A stretch of 64,000 nt of DNA from Rhizobium vallis (GCF_003985155.1 NZ_ML133690.1:372001-436000), one strand, 5' to 3'. Counted from the first letter of the stretch, positions 34,304-43,506 are shown. Translations and numbers: made by a program. The notes: generated from the letters alone by a model not told the origin.

Positions 34304-37300
34304 CAGAAGCGGACTTTGAGCGTGCCCTTGAAAGCGCGGCCCCAGCCGGGCACGCCGGGCGTGATCTCGAATTCCTCGTCGAGCAGGTTATAGGCGGCCG
34401 CTTCGAGCGCGATGCGCTTGTCGAAGGGCTCCCAGATCAGGTGCGCGTCGAGGCTCCAATAATCGTCGAGCTTGGTTCCGAGATCGTCGCCATCACGCTC
34501 GCCGATATAGTTGGCCGCCACCGTCGCCTTGACCTTGGCCTCGTTGACCCAGGTCAGGGCGATCTGGCCCGAGTTTTTCGGGATATAGGGCAGATTGCCG
34601 CCGAAATTCGGCTCCAGCGGGTCCTTGTTCTCGGAATCCATATAGGCATAGGTGGCGGAAAGGCCGAAACCATTGCCGAGCGCGACGTTGCCGGTGACGG
34701 CGGCGCGATCGATGCTGCCGCGCGACAGCGGCAGGCTGTCGACCGCCGGCAGCGCGATCAGCGGCAGATCGATCGAGAAATCATGCAGTTCCTGGTGCTG
34801 GTATTCGACCGAGGTGAAGAGGCGGTCGGTCCATTCGGCATCCCATTGCAGAGCGACCGTATCCGTATAGCCTTGCGGATCGGCGGAAAGCTGGTTGGCC
34901 TGCAACCCGAGTATGCCGACCGGGGCAAGGGTCGGCACTCCGGTATCAAAGCTTTGACGCATGAAGGCGGCACGCAGCCAGTGGTTTTGAACCGGTGACC
35001 AGGCGAGACCGAAGCGCGGTTCCAACCGGCTTACATCGACTCCGTCCCCCTCCAGCCGCGTGCCAAACAGAGCGTATTCGCCCTTCAGGTCGGGCGTGAT
35101 CTCGTGCAGCACGTCGATGTAGGCGCGGGCGATGTTGACGTGGCTGCTTGCTTCGAATGGGCCGAAGGTTGCTTCATCGACAAAGCCCGGTACGAGTACA
35201 TCGAGATGCTGAAGAGACTTGCTGTTCGCGTCGGACCAGCCGCCCTCGATGCCATATCGCCAAGTCAGCGCGTCATCGCCGATGCTGTGACTGATCGCGG
35301 CAATATAAGTCCTCGAGTTGGTTTCCTGGCTTCTTTCAGCATAGGGAAACAAATCCGGCGCGGGGGCGCCGGTAAAATCCGCTGCATCGAAGGTGAAATC
35401 GTAGTTCGTCTTCACCTTGGTGCCGGAATAGAGAAGTGCTGTATTGAGCACATTCCTGTATGCGAAAGTATGGCTCCAGCCTAATCCCGCATTGGTTCTT
35501 TCCACCTCGTCATATCTGTTTCGATAGAGCGGCAGGTCCATCGTCGTCAGAGGAAAGCCCAACAACGGTATGAAAAGCTCATCATTGAGGCGATCGGTCA
35601 AAGCGGTGCTCTTCGTGAGCGCGTTCAGCGGCCCATACGTCTTGCCATAATTGATGAAACTTACGACGCGATCGTCAGGTGTCAGCGTTGCGGTCAAATA
35701 GCCGTTGCCGCCGAAGATCTTGTTGTTGTTGGAGAAGCCGCCGAAGTCGCGATAGTCGCCGTCAAGGGCAATTTCTTCCCAGTTCAGGTTACCAAAGAAG
35801 CTGATCGGAATGGTCGAATTCGAATAGCCCTGGATTTCCGCTTCACCGATGCGGCGCGTGTGGCCGTCGACGCTGTTGATGCCGCCGCCGAGCGAGCCTT
35901 CGATGAAGGGCACATCGAAAAACGTTGTCGAGCGCGAACGGCCGGACAGCATGTGCGGAGAGAGCAGCAGGCCTTGGATGAAGGATGAGTAGCTCGACGC
36001 ATTGCTGCGATTTTGGATGACATTGTCTTCGCTGAAGCTGGTTGCGTTGACGAAAGGAAAGATGCTGCCCTTGATAAACTGGTCAATGTAGCCGCTGCCT
36101 TCGAAGGGATCGAAGACGGCATCGCCATAATAGCGGCCCCAGGCATCCAGACCCTGCAGGCGGAAGGCGTTGTTAAGCGTCGAGCCGGCATCCTCGTTGG
36201 CGCCGAGAGCGCTGTAATCTCCGCCGCGCGCCCGCGAACGGCGCAGGAATTCCTGGGCATTGCGAATTGCGCCATCGGCATCGTAGTCGTCGATATCGAC
36301 GGCCGTGCGGAAGGCGGAGATGGCGGGATCGTTTTTGTCGAGCCGGTCGGCATTGTCGACCGCCTGGCTGGAGGGAACGCGGTCACCCTTTTCCAGATGA
36401 GCGATGGCGAGCCCCAACTGCGACGCTGAATAGCCGGGATTCGCAGTCGAGGCGGCCAGCATATCGTCAAGCGCTTTGTCGGTCTCCCCGTTCTGGAGGT
36501 AATAGCGGCCGCGCGCAAGCAGGGCGAGGTCGAAGGAGGGATCGACAGCAAGGGCGGCGTCGATCTCGCGCTTGGCTTCCTTCATCCTGGACTGGTCGAG
36601 ATAGAGAATGGCGAGATTGGCGTGTGACACCGGATCCTCGGGATCGAGTTCGATCGCCTTCAGGAAGGCTGCCTCCGCTTCGCCGTTGGCGTCGCGGTCG
36701 GACTGGAGCAGACCGAGATCGTTCCAGTTCATTGACGAGCCCGGCATGTCGGCAAGCGACCGGTTGAGATCGGCAAGCGCCCCTTTGGTGTCGCCTTCAT
36801 AGCTCGCGCGATAGCGCGCCCGCGCCTGCAGACCGTCGGGATCGCCAGGATCGATAGAAAGTGACCGCTCGACCGCTTCCTTCATCTGAACGCGGTCGTC
36901 GATGAGCTGGGCCAGCAGCGCGCGCCGCGCCGGCAGAGTCGCATCGCCGGGATATTGTTTTTCGGCTTGTTTCAGTACCTCGATGGCAGCGGGGATATTC
37001 TCCAGGAAGCCAGCGGTATAGGCCTTAGCGATGGCGCCATTCGGGCCGATGGCGGCAGCGGCCGGTGGGATTTCCACGCGTTGCGGATCGGCGAGCGCAC
37101 GCGAATAATAACCGCCATAGGCTGCGACGGCGCGGCGTTGTGGATCAAGATGCGGCAGCGCTTTCGCGAAAAGCTTGGCAGCATCGGCATAACGCTTCTG
37201 CTTGCCGGCGATCAGGGCCTCGATCAGCTCGGCGCGGGCGCGCTGGGCGGCCGATAGCGGCAGGGCGCGGGCGCGGGCGAGGGAAGCGAGCGCATCCTTG

Positions 37301-38076
37301 GCGCCATCGGTCGTCAACTGCACTTCGGCAAGAGTCAGCCAGTCCGCAGCACTGCGGCTTTGCGCCGGCACAGCGGCGATGCGCCTACGCTCGCTGCGCA
37401 TGGTCGCGCTCGGCAGCGGTGAGGCGGGCATCAAGTTAAAGCCGTTGCGGAGGGTCAGATAGAAGAGCATCTGCTCGCGGTCGTCGGGCGTGACGATGAC
37501 GACCTTGCGCGGCGCCTGGCCGATGGTGGCCACGGCGCCTTCGCCCTCGTTCACCTCGACGCTACCCTGCGGGTTGCTGAGCGCGACGCGGCCTTCGAGT
37601 ACGATCATCGAGGTTTGGGCGCCCTTGACGGTCATCGTCCAGTCGGTGCCGCGGATGGCGGCTGCGGCCGCGGGGGTCTCGACCGTCAGGCCCTGGCCGC
37701 CGCGCTCGGCGCGCGCCCAGATCGTGCCGGACTGAAGCTCCAGCACCGTATCGCCGCTCGTGGCCATCCTCTTCACCTGCAGCGATGAATTGCGGCCGAG
37801 GCGGACCTGCGTGTGGTCGGAAAAGACGATGGCGAGCTGGCCGTTGGCATTGGTGCGCAGCACGTCGCCGGTCAAAAGATCCTGGTGCAGATCGACGACG
37901 CGCCAGTTGGACACGTCGATGAAGCGGACCTCCTCGCCGGTCTTGCGGGCGATGACGGAGCCGGCGACCGGTGTTGCACGCTGCACGGGATCGGCCATCG
38001 CCGACGACGCGAAACAAGGCAAAGCAAGCGCCAACGCCATGCCGGCGCGGCCGATGTTATTGGAATAACCCCGCAT
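34303..38076 (-). CDS. FecR-TPR-outer-membrane beta-barrel fusion protein
   Basis: Encodes 1257 aa from the ATG at 38076 (GGGGTGAG upstream). Order: signal peptide (1-28, ending SSAMAD); FecR domain (about 45-180; LLTGDVLRTNANGQLAIVFSDHTQVRLG, AIRGTDWTMTV, VLEGRVALSN); TPR-like helical repeats (about 235-610, with LDPEDPVSHANLAILYLDQS); and a C-terminal part (about 680-1257) with alternating aromatic beta-strands like the barrel of TonB-dependent receptors, ending in Phe. I see no TonB box or plug. Its stop overlaps the start of the CHASE2 cyclase (TGATG), so the two are translationally coupled. It may gate an envelope signal to the cyclase. Confidence 0.85.
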   Translation of the reverse strand: MRGYSNNIGRAGMALALALPCFASSAMADPVQRATPVAGSVIARKTGEEVRFIDVSNWRVVDLHQDLLTGDVLRTNANGQLAIVFSDHTQVRLGRNSSLQVKRMATSGDTVLELQSGTIWARAERGGQGLTVETPAAAAAIRGTDWTMTVKGAQTSMIVLEGRVALSNPQGSVEVNEGEGAVATIGQAPRKVVIVTPDDREQMLFYLTLRNGFNLMPASPLPSATMRSERRRIAAVPAQSRSAADWLTLAEVQLTTDGAKDALASLARARALPLSAAQRARAELIEALIAGKQKRYADAAKLFAKALPHLDPQRRAVAAYGGYYSRALADPQRVEIPPAAAAIGPNGAIAKAYTAGFLENIPAAIEVLKQAEKQYPGDATLPARRALLAQLIDDRVQMKEAVERSLSIDPGDPDGLQARARYRASYEGDTKGALADLNRSLADMPGSSMNWNDLGLLQSDRDANGEAEAAFLKAIELDPEDPVSHANLAILYLDQSRMKEAKREIDAALAVDPSFDLALLARGRYYLQNGETDKALDDMLAASTANPGYSASQLGLAIAHLEKGDRVPSSQAVDNADRLDKNDPAISAFRTAVDIDDYDADGAIRNAQEFLRRSRARGGDYSALGANEDAGSTLNNAFRLQGLDAWGRYYGDAVFDPFEGSGYIDQFIKGSIFPFVNATSFSEDNVIQNRSNASSYSSFIQGLLLSPHMLSGRSRSTTFFDVPFIEGSLGGGINSVDGHTRRIGEAEIQGYSNSTIPISFFGNLNWEEIALDGDYRDFGGFSNNNKIFGGNGYLTATLTPDDRVVSFINYGKTYGPLNALTKSTALTDRLNDELFIPLLGFPLTTMDLPLYRNRYDEVERTNAGLGWSHTFAYRNVLNTALLYSGTKVKTNYDFTFDAADFTGAPAPDLFPYAERSQETNSRTYIAAISHSIGDDALTWRYGIEGGWSDANSKSLQHLDVLVPGFVDEATFGPFEASSHVNIARAYIDVLHEITPDLKGEYALFGTRLEGDGVDVSRLEPRFGLAWSPVQNHWLRAAFMRQSFDTGVPTLAPVGILGLQANQLSADPQGYTDTVALQWDAEWTDRLFTSVEYQHQELHDFSIDLPLIALPAVDSLPLSRGSIDRAAVTGNVALGNGFGLSATYAYMDSENKDPLEPNFGGNLPYIPKNSGQIALTWVNEAKVKATVAANYIGERDGDDLGTKLDDYWSLDAHLIWEPFDKRIALEAAAYNLLDEEFEITPGVPGWGRAFKGTLKVRF

Positions 38077-38204
38077 GATCTCACCCCTAACCCCACTTCC
38101 CCTTTGTCCGTGTAGAGTGAAAAAGTCAAGCGTGATGCACACGTGTTCTTGATTTCGTTTCAAAGTGTACTATCAGGGAAACACTTCTGGGGTGGAGTAT
38201 TCAT

Positions 38205-38744
38205 GTGAGCGATTTCGAAAATGCAACTGATGTTATGCTGAGCGAGCCTTCCAGCGGCGATATCGGCGTCGAGTATTTCGACCACATCAAGAAAATCAAC
38301 GATATATTCTACGATCAGATCAAGATATCCGATCAGAAGGCCGCCTATATCTTTACTTTTATGCTCGCCTTTTTGGTAAGCTCCAGCGAGGTGAGGGCGG
38401 TCTTCAGCCCGGCGCGCTACATCGCAGGCTCTCCGGGGGGCGTGCTGTTCTCCGGCCTGCTTGCCGCGGCCTCGGTCTTTTCCATCCTGTCGGCGATCCT
38501 CGTCGTGCTGCCGCGGCGTTTAGGTGCCTCGACCTCGCTCTTCTGGGGCGCCTGGCCCGCTCATCGCGACCTGTTCTTCGACGCGGCGCTGAGACGCGAC
38601 GAGCGCTATCTTTTCGACCAGTATCTCGAAAACGCCAACATCCTCTCGACCATCGCCCGCAACAAATACCGCTGCGTCACCTTTGCGTTTCGCGGGTTGA
38701 TGGTGAGCGTGATTGCTTATGTGCTGTTGCTGGCGGCGGTGTGA
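38205..38744 (+). CDS. Pycsar effector-like (PycTM/DUF5706-type) membrane protein
   Basis: Encodes 179 aa, with a GTG start at 38205 (GGTGGAG upstream; the ATG at 38203 is followed by a stop). An amphipathic N-terminal helix (EYFDHIKKINDIFYDQIKISDQKA, Asp43-x-Lys45) leads into TM1 (about 46-63). TM2 is about 82-102. A cytoplasmic helix ends in NILSTIARNKYR, then TM3 (about 160-178). This is the architecture of the DUF5706 Pycsar effectors, which disrupt the membrane after binding a cyclic pyrimidine. It is divergent from the FecR/CHASE2-cyclase unit. The family match is by eye. Confidence 0.65.
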   Translation: MSDFENATDVMLSEPSSGDIGVEYFDHIKKINDIFYDQIKISDQKAAYIFTFMLAFLVSSSEVRAVFSPARYIAGSPGGVLFSGLLAAASVFSILSAILVVLPRRLGASTSLFWGAWPAHRDLFFDAALRRDERYLFDQYLENANILSTIARNKYRCVTFAFRGLMVSVIAYVLLLAAV

Positions 38745-38751
38745 GAAACCC

Positions 38752-38896
38752 TCAAGAGAGCCTCACCCTGAGGCGCCCCGTAGGGGCCTCGAATGGCGGG
38801 GCGGGTGCATCGACGGTTGATGCATGCAAGAAGTAGCGCTGCGGCGCGTCCTTCGAGGCTTCGCCCTGCGGGCTACGCGCCTCAGGATGAGGGGCG
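38752..38896. repeat. Family A palindromic repeat, copy 3
   Basis: A full copy starting 7 bp after the stop of 38205-38744 (CTCAAGAGAGCCTCACCCTG) and ending CGCCTCAGGATGAGG. It probably terminates or protects the transcript of the membrane-protein gene. Confidence 0.75.
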
Positions 38897-38928
38897 TCGG
38901 AGGATGCCGCCGCCCACACATTCTTCAT

Positions 38929-39417
38929 TCAATCCTCGACCTCAAGCACAAGCTCAACCTCGACCGGCATGCCGAGCGGCAGGCTGGCGACGCCGAGGAC
39001 GACGCGGCCGGAGAGTTTTTCCTTGCCGAAGACCTCGAGCAGCATTTCGGATGCTCCATCGGCAACCCTCGGGTGGTCGCGGAAGTCGCCTTCGGTGGCG
39101 ATGTAGACGCCGAGCTTGACGACCCTGACGACCTTGTCCAGCGAGCCGAGATAGTCCTTGGCGGCGGCAAGGCCGCTCAAGGTTGCCGTTTCGGCGGCCT
39201 TCCTGCCGTCCTCCGTCGTCAGCGTGCCGCCGACGCGCCCGATGTAGCGGGGCTCGTGGCCGACGACCGGCAGCATGCCGCTGAAGAAGACCAGCTTGCC
39301 TGATCGGACCGCCTCGACATAGGCCCCGAAGGGTGTCGGCGGCGGGGGAAGGGTGATGCCGAGCTCCTGCAGCCGCTGTTCCGCACCGGCTGCCTGCGCG
39401 CTTCCATGGTTTACCAT
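38929..39417 (-). CDS. RidA family protein
   Basis: Encodes 162 aa of the Rid/YjgF family: LGITLPPPPTPFGAYVEAVRSGKLVFFSGMLPVVG, AAAKDYLGSLDKVVRVVKLGVYIAT and SGRVVLGVASLPLGMPVEVELVLEVED. The Rid1-type arginine needed for enamine deaminase (usually before the final VEIE) is not seen at the canonical place, so it belongs to another Rid group. Its start overlaps the end of the SDR gene by 7 bp, showing co-translation. Confidence 0.87.
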   Translation of the reverse strand: MVNHGSAQAAGAEQRLQELGITLPPPPTPFGAYVEAVRSGKLVFFSGMLPVVGHEPRYIGRVGGTLTTEDGRKAAETATLSGLAAAKDYLGSLDKVVRVVKLGVYIATEGDFRDHPRVADGASEMLLEVFGKEKLSGRVVLGVASLPLGMPVEVELVLEVED

Positions 39418-40136
39418 CTGCCCAGATGTGCGCCGCCGTCGACGTGCAGCACCTCCCCGGTGACACGCGGAGCTTCCGTCAGGAAGAGGACCGCATCAAC
39501 GATTTCGCCGACGTTCGATATGCCTGCCATCGGCGACAGCGTGCTCAGGAAATCCTTCGGATTGTCCTTGTGCAGCGGCGTGTCCACCACACCGGGAGCG
39601 ACGATATTGAAGCGAATTTTCTCGTTCGCATATTCCATCGCCAGGTTCTTGGAGATGGCGTTGATGCCGCCCTTTGTCATCATCGACACCGAAGCGGAGA
39701 AGCCGGCGATCGGATGATCGGTCAGTGGCGTGGTGATGCTGACGACGCTGCCGCCTGACTTCTGCGCGACCATCTGCCTGACGACCAGCTGGGTCAGATG
39801 GATGAAGCCTTCGAGATTGGTCGAGGACAGCGCTGCGAAGTCGGTCATCGTGAAATCGACAAACGGCTTGGCCAGGAAAATGCCGGCATTGTTGACGAGG
39901 CCGTCGATCGAGCCGAAACGGTCGATCGCTGTTTTGGCGACCCGTGCCGCGGTTTCTGCGTCACCGATGTCGCCGTCGACGAGGGCCAGCCGGTCGGAGG
40001 CCTCAAAGGCATCCGAGGCACTGACCTGGCGCGAGGTGGCGACGACATTGTAGCCGCGTGCGATGAAGGCGTTGACGAGGCCTGCGCCGATACCCTGGGA
40101 GGCGCCCGTAACGATGACAGTCTTTCTGGTAGTCAT
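39411..40136 (-). CDS. SDR family protein with altered active-site tyrosine
   Basis: Encodes 241 aa. The cofactor motif GASQGIGAG begins at residue 11, NNAG is at 82-85, and Ser133 lies in the SVVSITT strand. At the YxxxK motif the sequence reads SVSMMTK, so the catalytic tyrosine is replaced by Ser151 while Lys155 is kept. The start at 40136 follows GGAG; an in-frame ATG at 40220 has no ribosome site. It forms a coupled pair with ridA and is divergent from a LysR regulator. Confidence 0.88.
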   Translation of the reverse strand: MTTRKTVIVTGASQGIGAGLVNAFIARGYNVVATSRQVSASDAFEASDRLALVDGDIGDAETAARVAKTAIDRFGSIDGLVNNAGIFLAKPFVDFTMTDFAALSSTNLEGFIHLTQLVVRQMVAQKSGGSVVSITTPLTDHPIAGFSASVSMMTKGGINAISKNLAMEYANEKIRFNIVAPGVVDTPLHKDNPKDFLSTLSPMAGISNVGEIVDAVLFLTEAPRVTGEVLHVDGGAHLGRW

Positions 40137-40323
40137 GTTGAACTCCATGATCTGGTTCGGGCAACGTCGAGCCTGATCGGCCGGGTCGCTCGAGATGGGG
40201 CGCCGCGATCGCGCCGCCATCGGGTTGTGATTTGTTTTCGCAAGGTGAATATGGCGAAAACTCCATTCCCCGATTAGATGGAAATATCTGGATTCTCTTT
40301 TGCATCAGTGCAAAAGTGAGGGC

Positions 40324-41226
40324 ATGCCCGATTTGAACGACATCGCCGTTTTCGTGAAGGTGGCGCAGTATGGCAGCTTCAGCCGTGCGGCCCATTCGCT
40401 TGGCATGCCGGTTTCAACCGTCAGCCGGAAAGTAACCTCGCTCGAAGAGCAGCTCGGCGTGACGCTGCTGCTGCGGACGACGCGCAAGCTCAGCCTTACC
40501 GCGCAGGGCCGGGCCTATTACGACAGGTGCAGCGAACCGCTCGCCCATCTCATCGATGCCGAGCAGGCGCTGACGGAAACACAGAGAAAGCCGGAAGGCC
40601 TGCTGAAGATCTCCGTGCCTGTCATCTTCGGGCAGGAGGTCTTTTACGAATTCATCTCGGCCTTCCTGAAGGCCTATCCCGAGATCCAGGTCGATCTCTT
40701 CGTCACCAACCAGTTTCTCGATCTGATCGCCGAGAATATCGATCTCGCCATCCGCTTCGGCGAACTCAAGGATTCCTCCATCGTCGCGCAGCGGCTCGGC
40801 AAGAGCGTGCGCTATCTGGTTGCAACACCCGATTATCTCAGGGGCAGGGCGCTTCCCTCAAAACCCGAAGACCTGAAGGACCATCAATGCGTCCTCCTGA
40901 ACGGTCGCAACGGCGAGGCCGAATGGCATCTCGTCAGCGGCCGTAAATCGATCGACATTCGTGTCTCGGGCCCGGTCTCGAGCCGGGATTTCGAGGCCGT
41001 CAGCGCCTTCACCTATCGCGGCCACGGCATCGGGCTGCTGCCTTCCACCTATTGCGACGCAGAGATCAAACGAGGCGAGCTCATCCGCCTGCTGCCCGAC
41101 TGGTCGTCACCGGAGATTTTCGTCCACGCCGTCTATCCCACCCGCCGCTTCCTGCCGCTCCGCCTGCAGGTTTTTCTGGAAGCGCTGAAGGCGTGGAAAA
41201 CCCCGTTGTGGCTGCCTTTGCATTGA
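40324..41226 (+). CDS. LysR family transcriptional regulator
   Basis: Encodes 300 aa. The helix-turn-helix (LNDIAVFVKVAQYGSFSRAAHSLGMPVSTVSRKVTSLEEQLGVTLLLRTTRKLSLT) is followed by a substrate-binding domain. The ATG at 40324 follows GTGAGGGC. It is divergent from the SDR-ridA pair and probably controls it. Confidence 0.9.
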   Translation: MPDLNDIAVFVKVAQYGSFSRAAHSLGMPVSTVSRKVTSLEEQLGVTLLLRTTRKLSLTAQGRAYYDRCSEPLAHLIDAEQALTETQRKPEGLLKISVPVIFGQEVFYEFISAFLKAYPEIQVDLFVTNQFLDLIAENIDLAIRFGELKDSSIVAQRLGKSVRYLVATPDYLRGRALPSKPEDLKDHQCVLLNGRNGEAEWHLVSGRKSIDIRVSGPVSSRDFEAVSAFTYRGHGIGLLPSTYCDAEIKRGELIRLLPDWSSPEIFVHAVYPTRRFLPLRLQVFLEALKAWKTPLWLPLH

Positions 41227-41265
41227 GGCTCGCTCTCCGCGAGAGGAGGCTGAGAACGCTCATAT

Positions 41266-41415
41266 CTCCCTCCCTCATTCCTGTGCTTGTCACAGGAATC
41301 CAGCCACCGCGCGTCCGCGCGGTGAATGACTTCCGGCGGCAGTCAAAGGAGTCTCCCGCGCCCAAGGACTTGGGCGCACTGGATTCCTGTGACAGGCACA
41401 GGAATGAGGGAGGAG
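41266..41415. repeat. Family C inverted-repeat element, copy 1
   Basis: About 150 bp. The left arm (CTCCCTCCCTCATTCCTGTG, then a CACAGGAATCCAG block) is inverted at the right end (CTGGATTCCTGTGACAGG...GGAATGAGGGAGGAG). The other full copy is at 53941-54087. Each arm also folds on itself (TCCTGTG/CACAGGA). Confidence 0.8.
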
Positions 41416-41608
41416 AAGTATGCGCACTCAACGAAGGACGGTGGGGAAGCGCCATGGGGGCGTCCACCAATCACGGCAACTTTTAAAGGGCGAGGCGCAC
41501 CCCTGATATCACCGAAAATTGAAGCCCGGCGGGCGGCCCGGCGTCCCGTGCCGGCCAAGCTGTGTTACAGTTTCCTGGCCTGGGAATGGCGTAAGGATTG
41601 GATAGCCA

Positions 41609-42385
41609 ATGCTGACGACACTTGCGGTGCTGATGGGTCTTTCCGGCGTCGCCCCGGTCGCAGAGGTCGGGAGAAGCGAGGTCGATGTGGCGCTGGTGCT
41701 TGCCGTCGATACCTCGCGGTCGATGGATTTCGAGGAGATCGGCATCCAGCGCCAGGGTTATGTCGAGGCGCTCAAGCATAAGGAATTCATCGATGCGGTC
41801 AAAGGCGGGCTCACCGGCCGCATCGCCATCAGCTATTTCGAATGGGCGGGCTATGTCGTCCAGGATTCGGTGATTGATTGGCAGGTGATCGAGACGGAAG
41901 CCGATGCTATCGCCTTTGCCGACAGGCTGGAGGCCCGGCCGGTCGCCACGCAGCGGCGCACCTCGATCTCCACCGCCATCGCCCAGGGCGCCAGCATGAT
42001 CATCGCCGGTCCCTTTCAGGGCAGGCGGGAGGTGATCGACGTTTCCGGCGACGGCCCGAACAACTCCGGCAATCCCGTGACGCCAGCCCGCGACAGGGCG
42101 GTGGAAGCAGGCATGGTCATCAACGGCCTCGCCATCATGCTGCGGCCCTCCGATGCGCCCGACGGTCTCGACAGATATTACGCCGATTGCGTCATCGGCG
42201 GCCCCGGCGCCTTCGTGCTGCCGGTCCACAAGATCGAGGATTTCGCGATCGCCGTGCGCCGCAAGCTGGTGCTTGAAATCAGCGGTCTTTCGCCGCCGGC
42301 GACGGTGCGCGAGGTAGCGGGGGATGCGCCCGCGGCCGACTGTCTGGTTGGCGAGAAACAGTGGCGGGATTTTTTCGAACGCTGA
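41609..42385 (+). CDS. DUF1194 VWA-like protein
   Basis: Encodes 258 aa. VDVALVLAVDTSRSMDFEE contains the MIDAS motif DTSRS typical of von Willebrand factor A domains, followed by REVIDVSGDGPNNSG with the later MIDAS residues. The N-terminal MLTTLAVLMGLSGVAPVAEVG suggests export. The family is of unknown function, common in rhizobia. Confidence 0.88.
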   Translation: MLTTLAVLMGLSGVAPVAEVGRSEVDVALVLAVDTSRSMDFEEIGIQRQGYVEALKHKEFIDAVKGGLTGRIAISYFEWAGYVVQDSVIDWQVIETEADAIAFADRLEARPVATQRRTSISTAIAQGASMIIAGPFQGRREVIDVSGDGPNNSGNPVTPARDRAVEAGMVINGLAIMLRPSDAPDGLDRYYADCVIGGPGAFVLPVHKIEDFAIAVRRKLVLEISGLSPPATVREVAGDAPAADCLVGEKQWRDFFER

Positions 42386-42458
42386 CCGACTTGCCCTGAG
42401 TGCACGTGGATGCGCACATCTGTTCCTCCTTCCCAGCGCCTTCATGACCCTCGTTTTG

Positions 42459-42827
42459 CTAGGCGACGCAGATGCCTGGAACCGCGACCTTCTGGAAGAG
42501 ATGCGGCGAGGCGAGGGCCGACGATGGGTAGGAGGAGAGCTTCGCCCTGAATTCCGGATGCAGGAATGCCGCCCTGAAATCGGCGGTCGATTCCCATACG
42601 GCGTAGTTGAGATAGGCGGGGCTTTCGCCGATGGCGCGATGCAGCTGGGTCGAGATGAAGCCCGGCTGCCGTTTCATGAATGCTGCATCGTCCTGCCAGG
42701 CATCAAGGAAGGCCTGCTCGTCGGCCTTGTCGAGCGTGAAGAGGTTGATGAGAACGACTGGGGAGGCATCGAGCGCGATTTGACGATCGATCGGGAAGGC
42801 AGGGTCCATCGGGCGCATGTGTGACAT
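42459..42827 (-). CDS. Antibiotic biosynthesis monooxygenase family protein
   Basis: Encodes 122 aa from the ATG at 42827 with GGAG six bases upstream. VVLINLFTLDKADEQAFLDAWQDDAAFMKRQPGFISTQLHRAI and LNYAVWESTADFRAAF match the ABM dimeric alpha-beta fold. Such cofactor-free enzymes act on quinones or related substrates. It is divergent from a MarR gene whose operator lies between them. Confidence 0.85.
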   Translation of the reverse strand: MSHMRPMDPAFPIDRQIALDASPVVLINLFTLDKADEQAFLDAWQDDAAFMKRQPGFISTQLHRAIGESPAYLNYAVWESTADFRAAFLHPEFRAKLSSYPSSALASPHLFQKVAVPGICVA

Positions 42828-42888
42828 GGTCGACTCCATCTAATTTGGTTACATGATGTCAATCTGGTGATAGAGATACATACTCATT

Positions 42889-42906
42889 TTGACATCATGA
42901 TGTCAA
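42889..42906. promoter_or_regulatory. 18-bp perfect operator between ABM and marR genes
   Basis: TTGACATCATGATGTCAA is a perfect palindrome 19 bp before the marR start. A half-site, ATGATGTCAAT, lies at 42853-42863 next to the ABM gene. MarR would repress both genes. Confidence 0.8.
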
Positions 42907-42925
42907 TACAGCCATATGGTGACAA

Positions 42926-43402
42926 ATGCGCGAGCCTCAGCGAAGCCCTGCCGGAACAGCCTTGACCAACCTCATTCTGGACCTCTTCCGGCTCAATAAC
43001 CGGATGATCAACGCGGGCGACAAGCTCGTCGACGGGCTTGGCCTGACGAGCGCCCGCTGGCATGTCCTCGGCACCGTCGTCACATCGGACCGGCCGCAGC
43101 CGGTTGCATGGCTGGCGCGCGACATGGGGGCAAACCGCCAGAACGTCCAGCGCATCGTCAACGATCTGGAGAAGGAAGGGCTTCTGGCATTCCAGCGAAA
43201 CCCGCACCACCGGCGGGCGCAGCTCGTCGTGCTGACGGACAGGGGACATCAGGCATATGAGGCCGCCATGCATCTGCAGGCCCCCTGGGTCGAAATGCTC
43301 GCGGAGGGGCTTCAGGTCGAGGATCTGAAAACCACGCATGCCGTCATGAAGGCGCTGCGCAGAAAACTGGAAGCAAATGGAGATGTTGACGAGCAGGCCT
43401 GA
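42926..43402 (+). CDS. MarR family transcriptional regulator
   Basis: Encodes 158 aa. Winged helix: RWHVLGTVVTSDRPQPVAWLARDMGANRQNVQRIVNDLEKEGLLAFQRNPHHRRAQLVVLTDRG. Divergent from the ABM monooxygenase, with a palindromic operator (42889-42906) in between. The likely signal is a quinone or phenolic compound, by analogy with other MarR/ABM pairs. Confidence 0.88.
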   Translation: MREPQRSPAGTALTNLILDLFRLNNRMINAGDKLVDGLGLTSARWHVLGTVVTSDRPQPVAWLARDMGANRQNVQRIVNDLEKEGLLAFQRNPHHRRAQLVVLTDRGHQAYEAAMHLQAPWVEMLAEGLQVEDLKTTHAVMKALRRKLEANGDVDEQA

Positions 43403-43506
43403 TCGCCATGGCGTAGCCACACATCAACACGCGCCTCGGCGCGGCATATGCCGCCATCCGCCGAGACGCTTCCCAGTGATGCCGCCGTCTGTAATAGCGC
43501 CGCTAC

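Noticed and set aside
32321..38744. Calling this a canonical Pycsar locus
   Set aside because: The cyclase has Lys463, the adenine-type selector, not the pyrimidine-cyclase pattern, and it is a CHASE2 membrane protein. Only the effector resembles Pycsar.
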